A program made the translations under genes and the position numbers. Positions 47,114-56,946 of a DNA stretch of 64,000 bases are shown piece by piece (positions within the stretch are counted from its first letter, which is position 1; each line of letters starts with the position of its first letter). The stretch lies in contig JAECUM010004896.1 of assembly GCA_016617855.1 (NCBI GenBank), positions 33,889 through 97,888 of the forward strand, in the 5' to 3' direction. The notes beneath the pieces are model-generated. The model made no database searches. It saw nothing but the letters and a program-made list of their open reading frames with translations, and was not told where the DNA came from. This stretch comes from Megalonaias nervosa (Eukaryota > Mollusca > Bivalvia > Unionida > Unionidae).

Positions 47114-48223
47114 ATGGTAGAAATTTATGGAAGATCCTCAGGTAGAGCTCAGAAGGTCGATTTATCTAAATATGCAACTCTTGATCAGCTCAGAAATGAA
47201 ATCTATGATTTATTAAATATCACAAGTGTGGATCAAAATGAAGTCGTCGTTTTTCAGGATAAACAGGGACGATTAAAAACGAGTAACATACAACTACTAG
47301 ATGTACTTGTACGAATTCCCAACGCGGTTGTTAATAATATCATTACTTTTACTGATCAAGGTAAAATACAGGATTCCGGTAAATCGGTTAACGACTATGT
47401 TAAGAAAACTGGTGATGTATTTACCGGTGACATTATTATGTCAGGAAGAAAAATTACATATCTTATGAACCCAACCTCGGATACAGACGCAGCAACAAAA
47501 AAATACGTCGATGATCAAGAATCCAAGTACGTGTCAGTGCGCGGTGGTATGATGCGTGCATTTCTCGACATGAATAATAATGGTATTAATAATCTCAGAA
47601 CACCAGAAACACCAGAAACAGATTTTGACGCTGCAACGAAGAAATACGTCGATGATAGCAATAAATCATTAATGACAGTCAATGATGAAATTACTGCATT
47701 TAGAACTGATTTTACCAATCACGTGCAAACGTTTCTGAATTTCCGTAGAAATATAAACAGATCTATTCATGACTTTTTTGAAAGTCCACCAGTCGTTGAC
47801 ATAAAACTTACCGACATTAACATGAAAATCAACGATATAGTTAGTGGAATTCCTGATATCGTTGAAAAAACGAATTTAGTAACAAAGTTACTTGCTGGAA
47901 TGCCTCACAAGCAGATCTTCAACGTAGTATACACAGTAGCATCAGGATTAGGAGTATGGACACTGCAAGATAATAATCTCAAGCACACCGCAGAAATTAC
48001 TGGCGTATACAGGCTGTCTATATTTAGTATAGCAAAATTCAGTATATTTACTACATTTCCATGGCGTTATTCAATCGATACTTTTTCTGGAGTCGTATCC
48101 GTCATAATAAATAAAGATGCGGAAGAAACATTTCTGCTGGAGGCATCTGATAAAAAATTAACCAGAGCACTATACTGGTGGTGCTTGGAATTTGTATGTG
48201 AAACTCCTCAATTAGTTACCTAG
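47114..48223 (+). CDS. Fibre-like protein with DAATKKYVD repeats
   Basis: A 369-residue intact protein. An N-terminal ubiquitin-like or anchoring part (GRSSGRAQKVDLSKYATLDQ) is followed by a segment about 85-120 (DSGKSVNDYVKKTGDVFTGD, then IIMSGRKI). Two repeats contain DAATKKYVDD, near residues 125 and 172, with NGINNLRTPE between. This 'MSG.KI..L..P..D.DAATK.YVD' module is well known from phage tail fibres and pyocin-type receptor-binding proteins. The middle (about 190-280) is helical, and the C-terminal 90 residues look like a beta-rich head ending with ETPQLVT. A trimeric fibre or spike projecting from the capsid is the best guess. I chose the ATG at 47114 because it follows the protease stop and has the ATAATG context; an in-frame extension upstream overlaps the protease. 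Confidence 0.7.
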   Translation: MVEIYGRSSGRAQKVDLSKYATLDQLRNEIYDLLNITSVDQNEVVVFQDKQGRLKTSNIQLLDVLVRIPNAVVNNIITFTDQGKIQDSGKSVNDYVKKTGDVFTGDIIMSGRKITYLMNPTSDTDAATKKYVDDQESKYVSVRGGMMRAFLDMNNNGINNLRTPETPETDFDAATKKYVDDSNKSLMTVNDEITAFRTDFTNHVQTFLNFRRNINRSIHDFFESPPVVDIKLTDINMKINDIVSGIPDIVEKTNLVTKLLAGMPHKQIFNVVYTVASGLGVWTLQDNNLKHTAEITGVYRLSIFSIAKFSIFTTFPWRYSIDTFSGVVSVIINKDAEETFLLEASDKKLTRALYWWCLEFVCETPQLVT

Positions 48224-48232
48224 ATAAGTATA

Positions 48233-48712
48233 ATGAATCAAGAGTCATTTATCGATGTTCAACGTCACAGATACACTCAAGTATGTGAGTGTCAAACCAA
48301 ACTAAAAAATATAATCGACGATTACACGATAAAGGTAAAAAAATATCGGCGACGTAGGGTTGTTATTGATATAATGGTATACTCGGTTTCTGCTGTTATT
48401 GCTGGAACTGGATTATTACTATCAACAATAACGGTAACAGCGCCTGCAGTTGTAACAATTATAGTTTCCACGGCAACAACATGCGCAGGTATTTTCAGTA
48501 TTATCGCTAAGAAAATATCTACGTGTACAAATGGTAAACTAAACGAGTACATAATGAAATTGCACACAGCAACATCATCTTATTCTAAACTATCATCATA
48601 TCTTTCGGCGTACCTCAGCGATGGTAAAATATCCGATGAGGAGTTCGCAACGATAATGGAAACTTATCATGAGGCATTCAAAGTGGATTCTAATGATAAA
48701 GTGGAGGGTTGA
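48233..48712 (+). CDS. Two-helix membrane protein of Polinton 2
   Basis: 159 residues, intact. A helical N-terminus with Lys/Arg ends in KKYRRRRVV. Two strongly hydrophobic segments (about 46-65 and 68-92: VYSVSAVIAGTGLLLSTITV, APAVVTIIVSTATTCAGIFS) make a hairpin. The C-terminal cytosolic part has LHTATSSYSKLSSYLSAYLS and SDEEFATIMETY. No enzyme motif. It starts 9 bp after the fibre gene and before the penton-like gene, so it is probably a virion membrane or entry-related protein. I do not know a named family. Confidence 0.65.
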   Translation: MNQESFIDVQRHRYTQVCECQTKLKNIIDDYTIKVKKYRRRRVVIDIMVYSVSAVIAGTGLLLSTITVTAPAVVTIIVSTATTCAGIFSIIAKKISTCTNGKLNEYIMKLHTATSSYSKLSSYLSAYLSDGKISDEEFATIMETYHEAFKVDSNDKVEG

Positions 48713-48759
48713 ATTTCCGCTCTATTAAAATAATAATTAAATACGGAGTATTTTAAATA

Positions 48760-50224
48760 ATGACAGACAGGGAATTACTTCAGCAGATCGTAGCTAATAC
48801 AACGCCGTCAAAAACTACTATGATATCATTAAGTTCAACCAATCCTGAATTTAGCGTTAATTTTCCGACCGCAATTCCAGCAAAGGAAATTGCATTTCCG
48901 CAGCTTCGAGTTTATCATAGTTGGCGAAATATCAGGTCAAAACCGTTTGGTGGACAACCAGCAAATAATTCACTGGTATTTGCGAATAAGAATAAACCTG
49001 ATGGAACTCCTGATTGGCAAGTTGTTGGAATTTCAACGGGCAGTTATCAAATAGACCAGATTAATGATGAGTTCCAACGCAGAATTAAATCTATCACAGG
49101 GAAAGAATCTAAAATAGCGATTACTGTTTACGAACCAACTCTATCAGCGGTGATTGAAATAAATTCTCCTGATTAACTCGTAGATATTTATCAAAGTTCT
49201 ATTAGATCTGTGTTAGGATGGCCTGAAGTTGCACCTATTTATAATGGAGTTTCAGAGCCAACTAAAAATGAATTTAAAACGAGTGAATAAAAATTCATTA
49301 AAGACCCAGAATATCGAGATAAACATCCATGGCGTTATATAAGATTTGAATTTGATTCAAACAACAATACATACTACTTTACCGATTTTGACGGTAAAAA
49401 GATCCCCAAGATGACTAGATCAGCATTTACTGATATCAGGACGCCAGGGGTGCGGGATCGAGATATTGTTGATGAAGAACTTATTAAACGGTTTTTAGAT
49501 ACTCTTAAGCCTGAATACGATAAAACGTTTAATGATTTAAGAAATTTACTTATTTCATTATCACAACATTACAACGATAACGTAAAGCAGCAAATAATCG
49601 AGTCAATAAAACATTTAAATGGTATCTTATTCGATTTATACATCGCCAATCGAAGTATTATAAACGTTGCGACAACACTCAATAGTTCTTACACAACTCC
49701 AGAACTTAAACAATTATTTCTTAATCATTATAAAATAGCAGAAAAAGATTTACAAACATTTATTATACCAGATTTAAATAACGCTAAAATGAAGAAATCA
49801 CTTGACGATCTTATTGAAGAATATTATCCGGGAGTAATTGAATCATGGAGAAAAATAGCCCCATCACCGGTTATACTAAAACATAATAACAACCCTTTTG
49901 GTGCCGGACGTCATATATCGCCAGGCATTGTAAATATAACATCAGTAATTGCAGTCAATCTTATTTGCGACATTGTAGACGGTAGTTTTCAGATAGATCT
50001 TTCAAAGTCTAACCAGGCCCAGCAAGGGTACATATTATACAGTTTCAGTCCATTAGCCCCCCCCCCCAGGCTGGTTAATTGTATCAGAGCCAATTAACCC
50101 CGTGTACCTGCGAGTTCATAATCCGTTATTATCAAGAATACACTTTAAACTTACAGACCAAAACAATCGCATCTTGGACACAAGAAATGAAGAACTAAAT
50201 ATAAATCTGTATGTGAAATCATAA
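48760..50224 (+). pseudogene. Penton-like minor capsid protein, two stops and one frameshift
   Basis: The frame runs from ATG 48760 with in-frame TAA at 49174 and 49288, and continues open to 50097. Sequence includes IPAKEIAFPQLRVYHSWRNI, GTPDWQVVGISTGSYQIDQI (strand-rich jelly-roll start), HPWRYIRFEFDSNNNTYYFT, a long helical insert (49420-49830) and SPGIVNITSVIAVNLICDIV. A poly-C run at about 50060 shifts frame into a last strand-rich segment ending IHFKLTDQNNRILDTRNEEL, just before TAA 50222-50224. The closing pattern (I.F.LtDq..r..d...E.l...L) is, from memory, the end of the penton or minor capsid protein of Polinton-like elements. About 487 codons in all. The two stops are both C-to-T type (CAA to TAA possible). 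Confidence 0.6.
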
Positions 50225-50777
50225 TGCGTTATCATAACAAAAAAAAATATCCGGATGCATAGTGCTTGTCTATGATACATAATGGTTGGTATACAATACA
50301 GTATAGTATATACTTGTCAATATAACCTTGCCTGCGGTCTCATTCAATGCTAATCGGCAACTTTCCCTATGTGGCAACCAGTAACTGACAAAAATAATAC
50401 TGTATTCTTTGTTTACATAAAATCCGCGCACAGATTTCTCATAGTGCACACAGGTAATCGAAATCTATTGTCTAGAAGGCCGTGGCTGCATAATTAGCTC
50501 TTATTGATTATTCCATAACGGCTGTATTGCCTGTATCTGTGTGGCCGATTACTGCGTAAAGTTATTTTAAGAATACGCTATGACTAAATCAATCTCCTTG
50601 GTAACGGCTTACGCATAGACTCAGTGTTAATGTAGAATTATATATATTTTTTGGAAACTAGAAATATAAAATCCCATTTTACACAGAAAACTGTGGTTTT
50701 TGTTAAGAACACTGTAGTTTTTAGGAAATAGGCTATTGGTAAACACATATTAACTTTTTCAGTATATATTTATAACA

Positions 50778-51064
50778 AGGTCCGATAGCTCAATTGATAG
50801 CGTGTTGAAACTCTCATCCGGGGGGTCATGGTTCGAGACTCGTGAAAGACATATGTATGCGGGGGCGATTTTAAGCCAAGATTTATAATCTATTGGGGGC
50901 TCCAGCCCCCCCGTCTTCAGAGTATACCAATCCACTACGTCAACACGTGGTGGATTCACTTTTGTGAATCACCCATTGGTTGATCATTATGGGTTGGTGT
51001 GCTGGCGTGAAGACGGCATTTCATCATCATCATCATCATATCATCATCATCATCATCATCATCA
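50778..51064 (+). repeat. tRNA-derived SINE-like insert with (ATC)n tail
   Basis: Box A-like TAGCTCAATTGATAGCGT (50786) and box B-like GGTTCGAGACTC (50830) are spaced as in a tRNA promoter. About 180 bp of body follow, then an (ATC)n run at 51022-51063. A tRNA gene is unlikely because the acceptor stem does not pair. Confidence 0.55.
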
Positions 51065-51200
51065 AAATATACAGCGGGGGGTGATATGAGGTCGTGACCT
51101 TGTGACTTCACTAAAGGGGTACCCCACACAAGGGCCATTCCAAAAGACACATCGCAAAACTAAAAATAAACCTAGGTTCCAGGTCACAAAGACCAATCAG

Positions 51201-51470
51201 CCTTTGAGTTTCTAGAGTTTCGTTTTGGATATTTAGGAATTCTTGTAAGGCAATAAACAGAATCTGGTTGGTCACTAAAATAAGACCTACACGTGTATAA
51301 ACAACCCTCTGAGTTTCTAGAGTTTCGGTTACGGATATTTAGGAATTCTTTCGGGGGTAAACAAATAACACGTACAGACAGCCCTCTGAGCCTCTAAAGT
51401 TTCGGTTTCGGATATTTAGGGGTTCTCTTGGGGGTAAATGTCTAAACAAAGAACCTCATTAGGTTTATCT
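51201..51470. repeat. Three ~80-105-bp tandem units in Polinton 2
   Basis: CCTCTGAGTTTCTAGAGTTT-CGG..ACGGATATTTAGGAATTCTT occurs at 51201, 51305 and 51383 with moderate divergence and unequal spacing. Non-coding; lies upstream of the small acidic gene. Confidence 0.75.
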
Positions 51471-51556
51471 GATACAACTATGGAATGGTAGATCGAATAT
51501 CACCTCGCGCTGTATATTTTTGTTTATTTTTATATTAAATATACACTCATTATATA

Positions 51557-51991
51557 ATGAATTTTGAAAATATCAATGTCATTGTTTCTGCGATTAAAAA
51601 ATTACAACATAACGGTGTCAATGTATCTGACAATCTTAATGCTGAAAAGATTCTATGAGATTTTGACTCATTACAACAACGCAAAAACGAGAACAGATTC
51701 ACGCTATCTGCTGATTATAAATTCATGAAAATTATCCAACAAGGAATGTTAAAGTCACTGGCAACTGTCACTGATGATCAGGTAAAGTTGTTTGTGCCTC
51801 TCTCAAACGCTAGTGACAAAATCAAGCTAGAATTATCTCATGAATACGAACAGAAAAAGATTATGAACTTTCGTATAAGACAGTTAAGAGAGCATTGTGA
51901 AAATACGAGTGAAAATACGAGTGAAAATGACAGCGATAATGATGGACCATTGACTGTGGTAATAGCTAAACAAAATCCTTGGGAAAATTAA
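51557..51991 (+). pseudogene. Small acidic-tailed protein of Polinton 2, one in-frame TGA
   Basis: ATG 51557 opens MNFENINVIVSAIKKLQHNG. A TGA at 51656-51658 (CGA-to-TGA type) interrupts it, and the same frame continues with FTLSADYKFMKIIQQGMLKS and a tail with two SENT repeats (NTSENTSENDSDND), ending NPWEN at 51991. About 144 codons, mostly helical, with an acidic low-complexity tail. No family recognised. It follows the ATAATG start context and is the last gene of the rightward block. Confidence 0.6.
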
Positions 51992-51999
51992 CATATTCT

Positions 52000-52145
52000 G
52001 CCTAGTATAATACAACCTACACATATTGACAAGTATATCTTATATCAAAGAACCAACCATTATGTTTCAGTAGGTATCATAGACAAGTACAATATTGCCC
52101 GTGCTTGTTGTGCAAAGTTTTTCGTTGAGTTTGCTAGTTTTCGTT
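52000..52145. other. Intergenic, before the foldback
   Basis: No gene is seen. It is the region between convergent gene blocks. Confidence 0.5.
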
Positions 52146-52349
52146 GGGTCAAAACCCCAGGAAGGTTAACGGGAATTAACATTAGATTTCAAATTTGTTG
52201 ATCAAAAACTGGTTTTTTCCAGTTCTTTTGCTCGTATTGTGTAGTTTTTTGCTAGCGAATTACGATAAAAATCCGGAAAAAACCAGTTTTTCATCGATAA
52301 ATTTAAAACCTAATGTTAATTCCCGTTAACCTTCCTGGGGGTTTCACCC
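52146..52349. repeat. 204-bp inverted repeat (foldback) at convergent junction
   Basis: The left arm GGTTAACGGGAATTAACATT (from about 52165) and right arm AATGTTAATTCCCGTTAACC (to about 52330) are exact complements. The pairing extends outward through AACCCCAGGAA / TTCCTGGGGGTTT. Further in, AAAACTGGTTTTTTCC pairs with GGAAAAAACCAGTTTT. Little unpaired loop remains. It could be a MITE or a bidirectional transcription terminator or hairpin at the end of two convergent gene blocks. Confidence 0.8.
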
Positions 52350-52670
52350 TCAGAATTTGTCAAAATCTGACTGATTTTCACTGATTTTTGGTCATTTTTC
52401 ATGCAAAAAACGAGATTTTCGAACAAAAAACGCGGTTTTCAAAACAAAATCAACGAAATAAAAAAAAAATTAAATAAAATTATTTTATTTGCAGTACTTG
52501 AGATACATAACCAAATTCACTGAAATGTTTTTACAGTCAAAGGTATGGACAATCAGGATAGCTTTTGACATTAACTCGTATCTAGTATAAGCGGACAACT
52601 ACGATATTTATCATTATGCTTGACGAAGTGATCTCGCTTAATCATTTGGTAACATTAAAAATACGGTAGA
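52350..52670. other. Intergenic A/T-rich
   Basis: Repeated 'aaaaaacg.gattttc' phrases (52400-52450), no gene seen. Confidence 0.5.
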
Positions 52671-53171
52671 CTAAACGTATTGAAATCTTATTTTGTGTGC
52701 AAATCTTTTGGAAAAGGCAGATTTCTGTATATTTTCTGCCGCGTATTGTACTGAAGGTGGTACTATGTCAAAATATTTGGCAGCAGAATTAATTGATTCA
52801 AAACTAATTTCTTCCCCAGTCTCTGTATTTACGGATTTAATAGCTCTCTTTCCGTATAATTTACACCTTCTTATGTTTCCGGATTTACAATTTTGACTCT
52901 GTGTAGTAATTCGTAGGTTTCCAAGTGAGTTGTCAAGTTTATCACCACTGATGTGATCCACCACATACCCATCTTTGATCAGTCCAAAATAACACTCGAT
53001 CACAAATCTATGAGATAAATAATGTTTTTTTCCTTTGGTATTAAACGCAAGATAACCAGTATTGGTAACACCACCGACTGGTTTTTTCAATCTGCAGTTT
53101 CTAATCACACCTTCTCGAGATGCTTCATAATTGGTAATGATTGGATGTGACACAAACTCATTTTGCTCCAT
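52671..53171 (-). CDS. HNH endonuclease of the NUMOD/AP2-like type
   Basis: 166 intact residues. An N-terminal YEASREGVIRN and GYLAFNTKGKKHYLSHRFVI lead into the HNH core YVVDHISGDKLDNSLGNLRI with TTQSQN, giving the D-H...N...N-L-R pattern with His of SHR upstream. The C-terminal part (ETGEEISFESINSAAKYFDI) is a NUMOD1-like DNA-binding helix-turn-helix. Such enzymes are homing-type nucleases of phages and large DNA viruses. Here the gene is free-standing, on the minus strand of the element. Its codon reading is undamaged while its neighbours are broken, perhaps because it is a younger arrival. Function as a homing enzyme is inferred. Confidence 0.85.
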   Translation of the reverse strand: MEQNEFVSHPIITNYEASREGVIRNCRLKKPVGGVTNTGYLAFNTKGKKHYLSHRFVIECYFGLIKDGYVVDHISGDKLDNSLGNLRITTQSQNCKSGNIRRCKLYGKRAIKSVNTETGEEISFESINSAAKYFDIVPPSVQYAAENIQKSAFSKRFAHKIRFQYV

Positions 53172-53192
53172 TTATATATAATATTTATTTGT

Positions 53193-53489
53193 CTAAATCA
53201 TTGTTTTTGAAAATCTAGCCAGATAATCTTCTTCGGTCTTTATAGGAGAGTCAGTGTTATATTTTTTATCGTAATATCGTTTCAGCTCTCTGTACTTTTT
53301 ACCACCGCATTGCGCACACAGTTGAGTCTTTCCTCGCACTCCAGCACTACACACAATACACGGTTTTGGTCCTAAACTCCCGTTCCTGACGCATTGCATA
53401 TGATAACTACAGTATTCATTCACACATGCTCTGTTACACGGAGACGTATAACCGATTTTTAACCAGTGGCAATGATTTGGTTGAATCAT
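53193..53489 (-). CDS. Small Cys-rich zinc-finger protein
   Basis: 98 residues from the ATG at 53489 (an upstream in-frame TTG at 53510 is not a likely start). Cys/His pairs are spaced CNRACVNEYCSYHMQC (four Cys, one His), then KPCIVCSAGVRGKTQLCAQC, two zinc knuckles, and a basic KKYRELKRYYDKKY helix. It is separated from the HNH gene by 21 bp and transcribed with it, leftward, away from the polymerase gene. A DNA- or RNA-binding role is likely, the precise job unknown. Confidence 0.6.
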   Translation of the reverse strand: MIQPNHCHWLKIGYTSPCNRACVNEYCSYHMQCVRNGSLGPKPCIVCSAGVRGKTQLCAQCGGKKYRELKRYYDKKYNTDSPIKTEEDYLARFSKTMI

Positions 53490-53539
53490 ATACAAAAGAG
53501 TAACGTTCAATTAAATATATATTTTGCCCTAATTATAAT

Positions 53540-56500
53540 ATGGAAGAATTATCCGTGAGTCAACCCTACACAACCAGATTCGATCTTGACAGACTACCCG
53601 AGTATAAATTTAGTATTTCGATGCAAGATCTAGCTTTAACTAATAAAGATGTAACTAAACGTATCCGTGAGGCCAAGAAGGAATTTCGTGACGATGGTGC
53701 AGTTCATGCATGGTCAGCATTCAGAGTTGGAAATGTTTCTAATACGATCAATGACAAACGAGGAAGAGTAATCATTAACCACCTTGATAATCAAAAATAT
53801 TTTATTTTAATAAAATTTATTGCAAATACAGAAGAAGATATTTGGATTATTCGTGACAAGCGCGATCCCGTCCGCGTGCAGTCAGGAAATAATATCTTCT
53901 TGAGTAATAAATCTAAACCAGGAATACTAACTGGTATAGATAAACCGTATTATGAGCGATCGTACCCTGTAACTGCGGTTGTCTATGGAATATTTCCGCT
54001 GAATAATAAACCTGATGTTGGGGATCTCAAACCGATGAGATTGTCAAGGATAAACTGCGTAGCTGAGCGAGTTACAGAACACTTTACAAATGCGATACGT
54101 GGTAATGGTTTAACGGTTTTAAGACGTAAAAAAATAAATGCATGGGCAGAGTCGGTTAAAGATACCGGAGCGTCTATCAAAGATGTTGCTGAGCTAGAGA
54201 AGAAATTAAGATTTCCAATAGCAGTAAAAACATTAACCGGAGAGATTTTGTACAAACCGAAATATATAAAAATGGAGCTCCGATAGATATTATTGATCAT
54301 AACGCGCACGCATGGACTGCTGCAGTAACAATATTTCCACGAGATAGAACGGTTAAATTTTATGACGGTGATATCTTTGATTTTATTAAAAAATATTAGT
54401 AAAATCGATCCTGTTTCTGTTTGGTTATTTCAGAGTTCGGAATATGATCATTACGATCAATTTGTACGACCTAACGGTGATATTTATCGTACAGAATCTC
54501 TCCATGAGGAAATGGAACATCTTGCACTGAAATATACCTCTGATGATGTCATAGTTAGACAATTACTGAATAACTGTTTTACTGTTCCGTCAGTCGCCGC
54601 TCATTTCGCTCAGGAGAAAAATTCATGGAAAACGACACGATCGGAATTTCTTGAAGATGTCAAGAAAAGTTGTATAGAATATGGGCACGGTGGATTATGG
54701 AACACCAAATACGATTATAGTGATGTTATCTCGGTTGATATGATAGCGTGTTATCCTGGAAGTTTTCTTGGATATGGAGCATGTTCTAAATACTTTAAGA
54801 GATTCGGACATCCTACACATGACATGACCAGGGTTGCAATAAACGGACCCTTACCAGATTTTGACTTAACAGGATTTGCTCATGTAGAATCATTCGAGTT
54901 TAGAGAAGATCTCCATGCGATTACTTATACTTGGTTCGGAAAACATTTTTCAGAGCGACGTTGGGTTCCGATAGTACTATTGCGATATATGCTTGATGCT
55001 GGATTTTAATATCGTTGAGAGTAACTGAAGCGATTATATCGTATAATTCACAGAAGCAAGTTTGGTTACCAGAACCGGACAGATTTAATATCGATGATGC
55101 CAGGAATGAACATGATGAAAAACTTGCAAAAGATCTTGGTAGAAAGATAATCGGTAAGTTTACTCAAGGTGGTTCATACGATTATAAACGACATTGTACA
55201 AGATTGATTATGGACGATGCTGAACTAGATTTTATAATCGCTGATACAACGGAGAAAAATATATTTATAAACAGATGTAATGCTTATTTATCAGATGGAA
55301 CAAAACTAGGTACCATTGTGAGCCATCTTGATGGCGACTCACCACAATTTACTCATTTAAGATCTTCGATGTTAGCTTATGTTTCGATAAATCTATTGTC
55401 GATGATAAATAGATTTCCTCGTTACGCTGTTAGAGTTGCTACGGATTCATTTTATATACACAAAAAACATAAGGATTTATTAAAACTCGGTAATGGTGAA
55501 TGGGGGGTATGGAGAATAAAACAAGAAAATATACTTAGTTATTCTGAATCTGCCGACGTTGAAATCAAGGAAATATATTACAAAAATAATAATCAAATAT
55601 CAAAGTCATCTGCACCATCTGTGTACGATCCTGTGGCTAGACATAAGACCGTTTATCTTAATGTGTGTGGTGGTTCAGGTAAAACAACTCGTGCGATTAA
55701 CTTATTTATGAATAATAACTCAGATATAATTGTTTTGACACCTACACATAAACTTGCTAGAGAAATAAAAGAACGAGGAGTAAAATCATGTACATATCAT
55801 AGTTTCTTTAGATGGTGCGGAGATACATGGACCCCATCGCGGATGGGTGAAAAATATATACCCAAGTATATTATATGGGGCGAGATATGCACAGTGTCGT
55901 TAGAAACACTAAAAACATTTCTTCATTGGTTGTTATTGAAGAATACTGCTGTGATAATGTGTGGCGATCATGGTCAACCACCACCCTTTGTTGGACAGTC
56001 TCCACATGAATGGTTAAAAACATTTGTAGATTATTACGAAGAAATAAATGATGACCATAGATCCATTGATGAACCGCTGAAAGAGCTTAAAGAATTAATC
56101 AGACTGCAGCCAGATCAAATACAATGCGAGATACTGCGTAAAGTAATTGCAGAAACTCCTATGAATGAATTTTGGACTTTATGGAGACCTGCTGATTTGA
56201 TAGTCGCAAGTAGAAAGATAGTTCGTGATGAACTGCAAAAGAAATTATTTACGTTACATAAAGAAAAGTTTCCGGATCTACCCGTACCTTTGTGTTATCG
56301 CCCAGCAGATACTCGACGACAAAATATTGAAGTTGAAATACCAGGTGGAGACACTGTCCGAGTACAAAATCTTGTCTTGAATGATATCGTGTTGGTTGCT
56401 GTTGACGTTGTTGAGAGCGCGTTGAACATGGATAAATCGCCATGGACGTTAGGATACGCTATAACAATTCACTCGTCGCAGGGATTAACTATTACTGATA

Positions 56501-56913
56501 CTAGTATTTGGATCGTCGATGATCGTATTGAGTGGTCAAATTTAGTTTATCTCGCAGTGTCTCGTGTCAGAAGAATAACTCAACTACATAGAGTTGTTAT
56601 TGATTACGTGATAACTGAGGAAATCACTGATGACGCTGCTGTAATAAGGAAAAAATTAGCTGGTTATAAACAGTGTGACAAAAAAAATAAGCGTGACTTT
56701 GATATTGATACTGAATTTATTATAACACTAAAACAACTACAGAATAATCATTGCGCAAGTTGCAACTGTAATATGTCATGGCAGTATTCGAGCAATAATC
56801 CAAGACAATTTACCGTAGACAGAACTAATAGTGATCTTGGTCATACACGTGAAAATGTGGTGCTGACCTGTCTTGAGTGTAATCGACGCAGAGGTGCTAG
56901 TTTACATAAGTGA
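53540..56913 (+). pseudogene. DNA polymerase B - SF1 helicase - HNH fusion protein (replicase), three frameshifts
   Basis: One gene of about 1,120 codons. Part 1 (53540-54286) is an N-terminal domain of unknown function (AERVTEHFTNAIRGNGLTVL). After a shift at about 54265 comes a short HNAHAW segment, then a shift at about 54390. Part 2 (to about 55009) holds polymerase motif A, VDMIACYPGSFLGYG, and HDMTRVAINGPLPDFDL. A one-base loss in a T-run (about 55006) precedes part 3: motif B (IIGKFTQGGSYDYKR), motif C (VRVATDSFYIHK), then an SF1 helicase with Walker A NVCGGSGKTTRAI (55660), LTPTHKLAREI, motif III CGDHGQPPP (55960), and motifs V-VI YAITIHSSQGLTITD, LVYLAVSRV (56455-56560). The C-terminus is a Cys-type HNH finger (CASCNCNM, FTVDRTNSDLGHTRENVVLT, CLECN). 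No terminal-protein domain is visible. Related polymerase-helicase proteins are, from memory, known from fungi such as Rhizophagus. Confidence 0.88.
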
Positions 56914-56946
56914 ACTTGGTGGTAATTGCGTATCCTCAGGAATTAC

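Larger units (their letters stand above)
50225..51556. other. Polinton 2 non-coding region with SINE and tandem repeats
   Basis: No gene over 1.3 kb. It contains a SINE-like insert (50778-51064) and three copies of a TTTCTAGAGTTTCGG unit (51201-51470). The remaining stretch 50225-50770 has no structure I recognise. A Polinton seldom has such a large gap, so a gene may have been replaced here. Confidence 0.55.

Noticed and set aside
50778..50850. tRNA gene inside Polinton 2
   Set aside because: Only box-like elements are present; the stems do not pair and an (ATC)n tail follows.
53490..53510. Upstream start of the zinc-finger gene
   Set aside because: The extension begins with TTG. The first ATG is at 53489.
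53540..56913. Separate genes for polymerase and helicase
   Set aside because: The polymerase motifs B and C and the helicase Walker A lie in a single uninterrupted frame (55015-56913), so they are fused in this copy.
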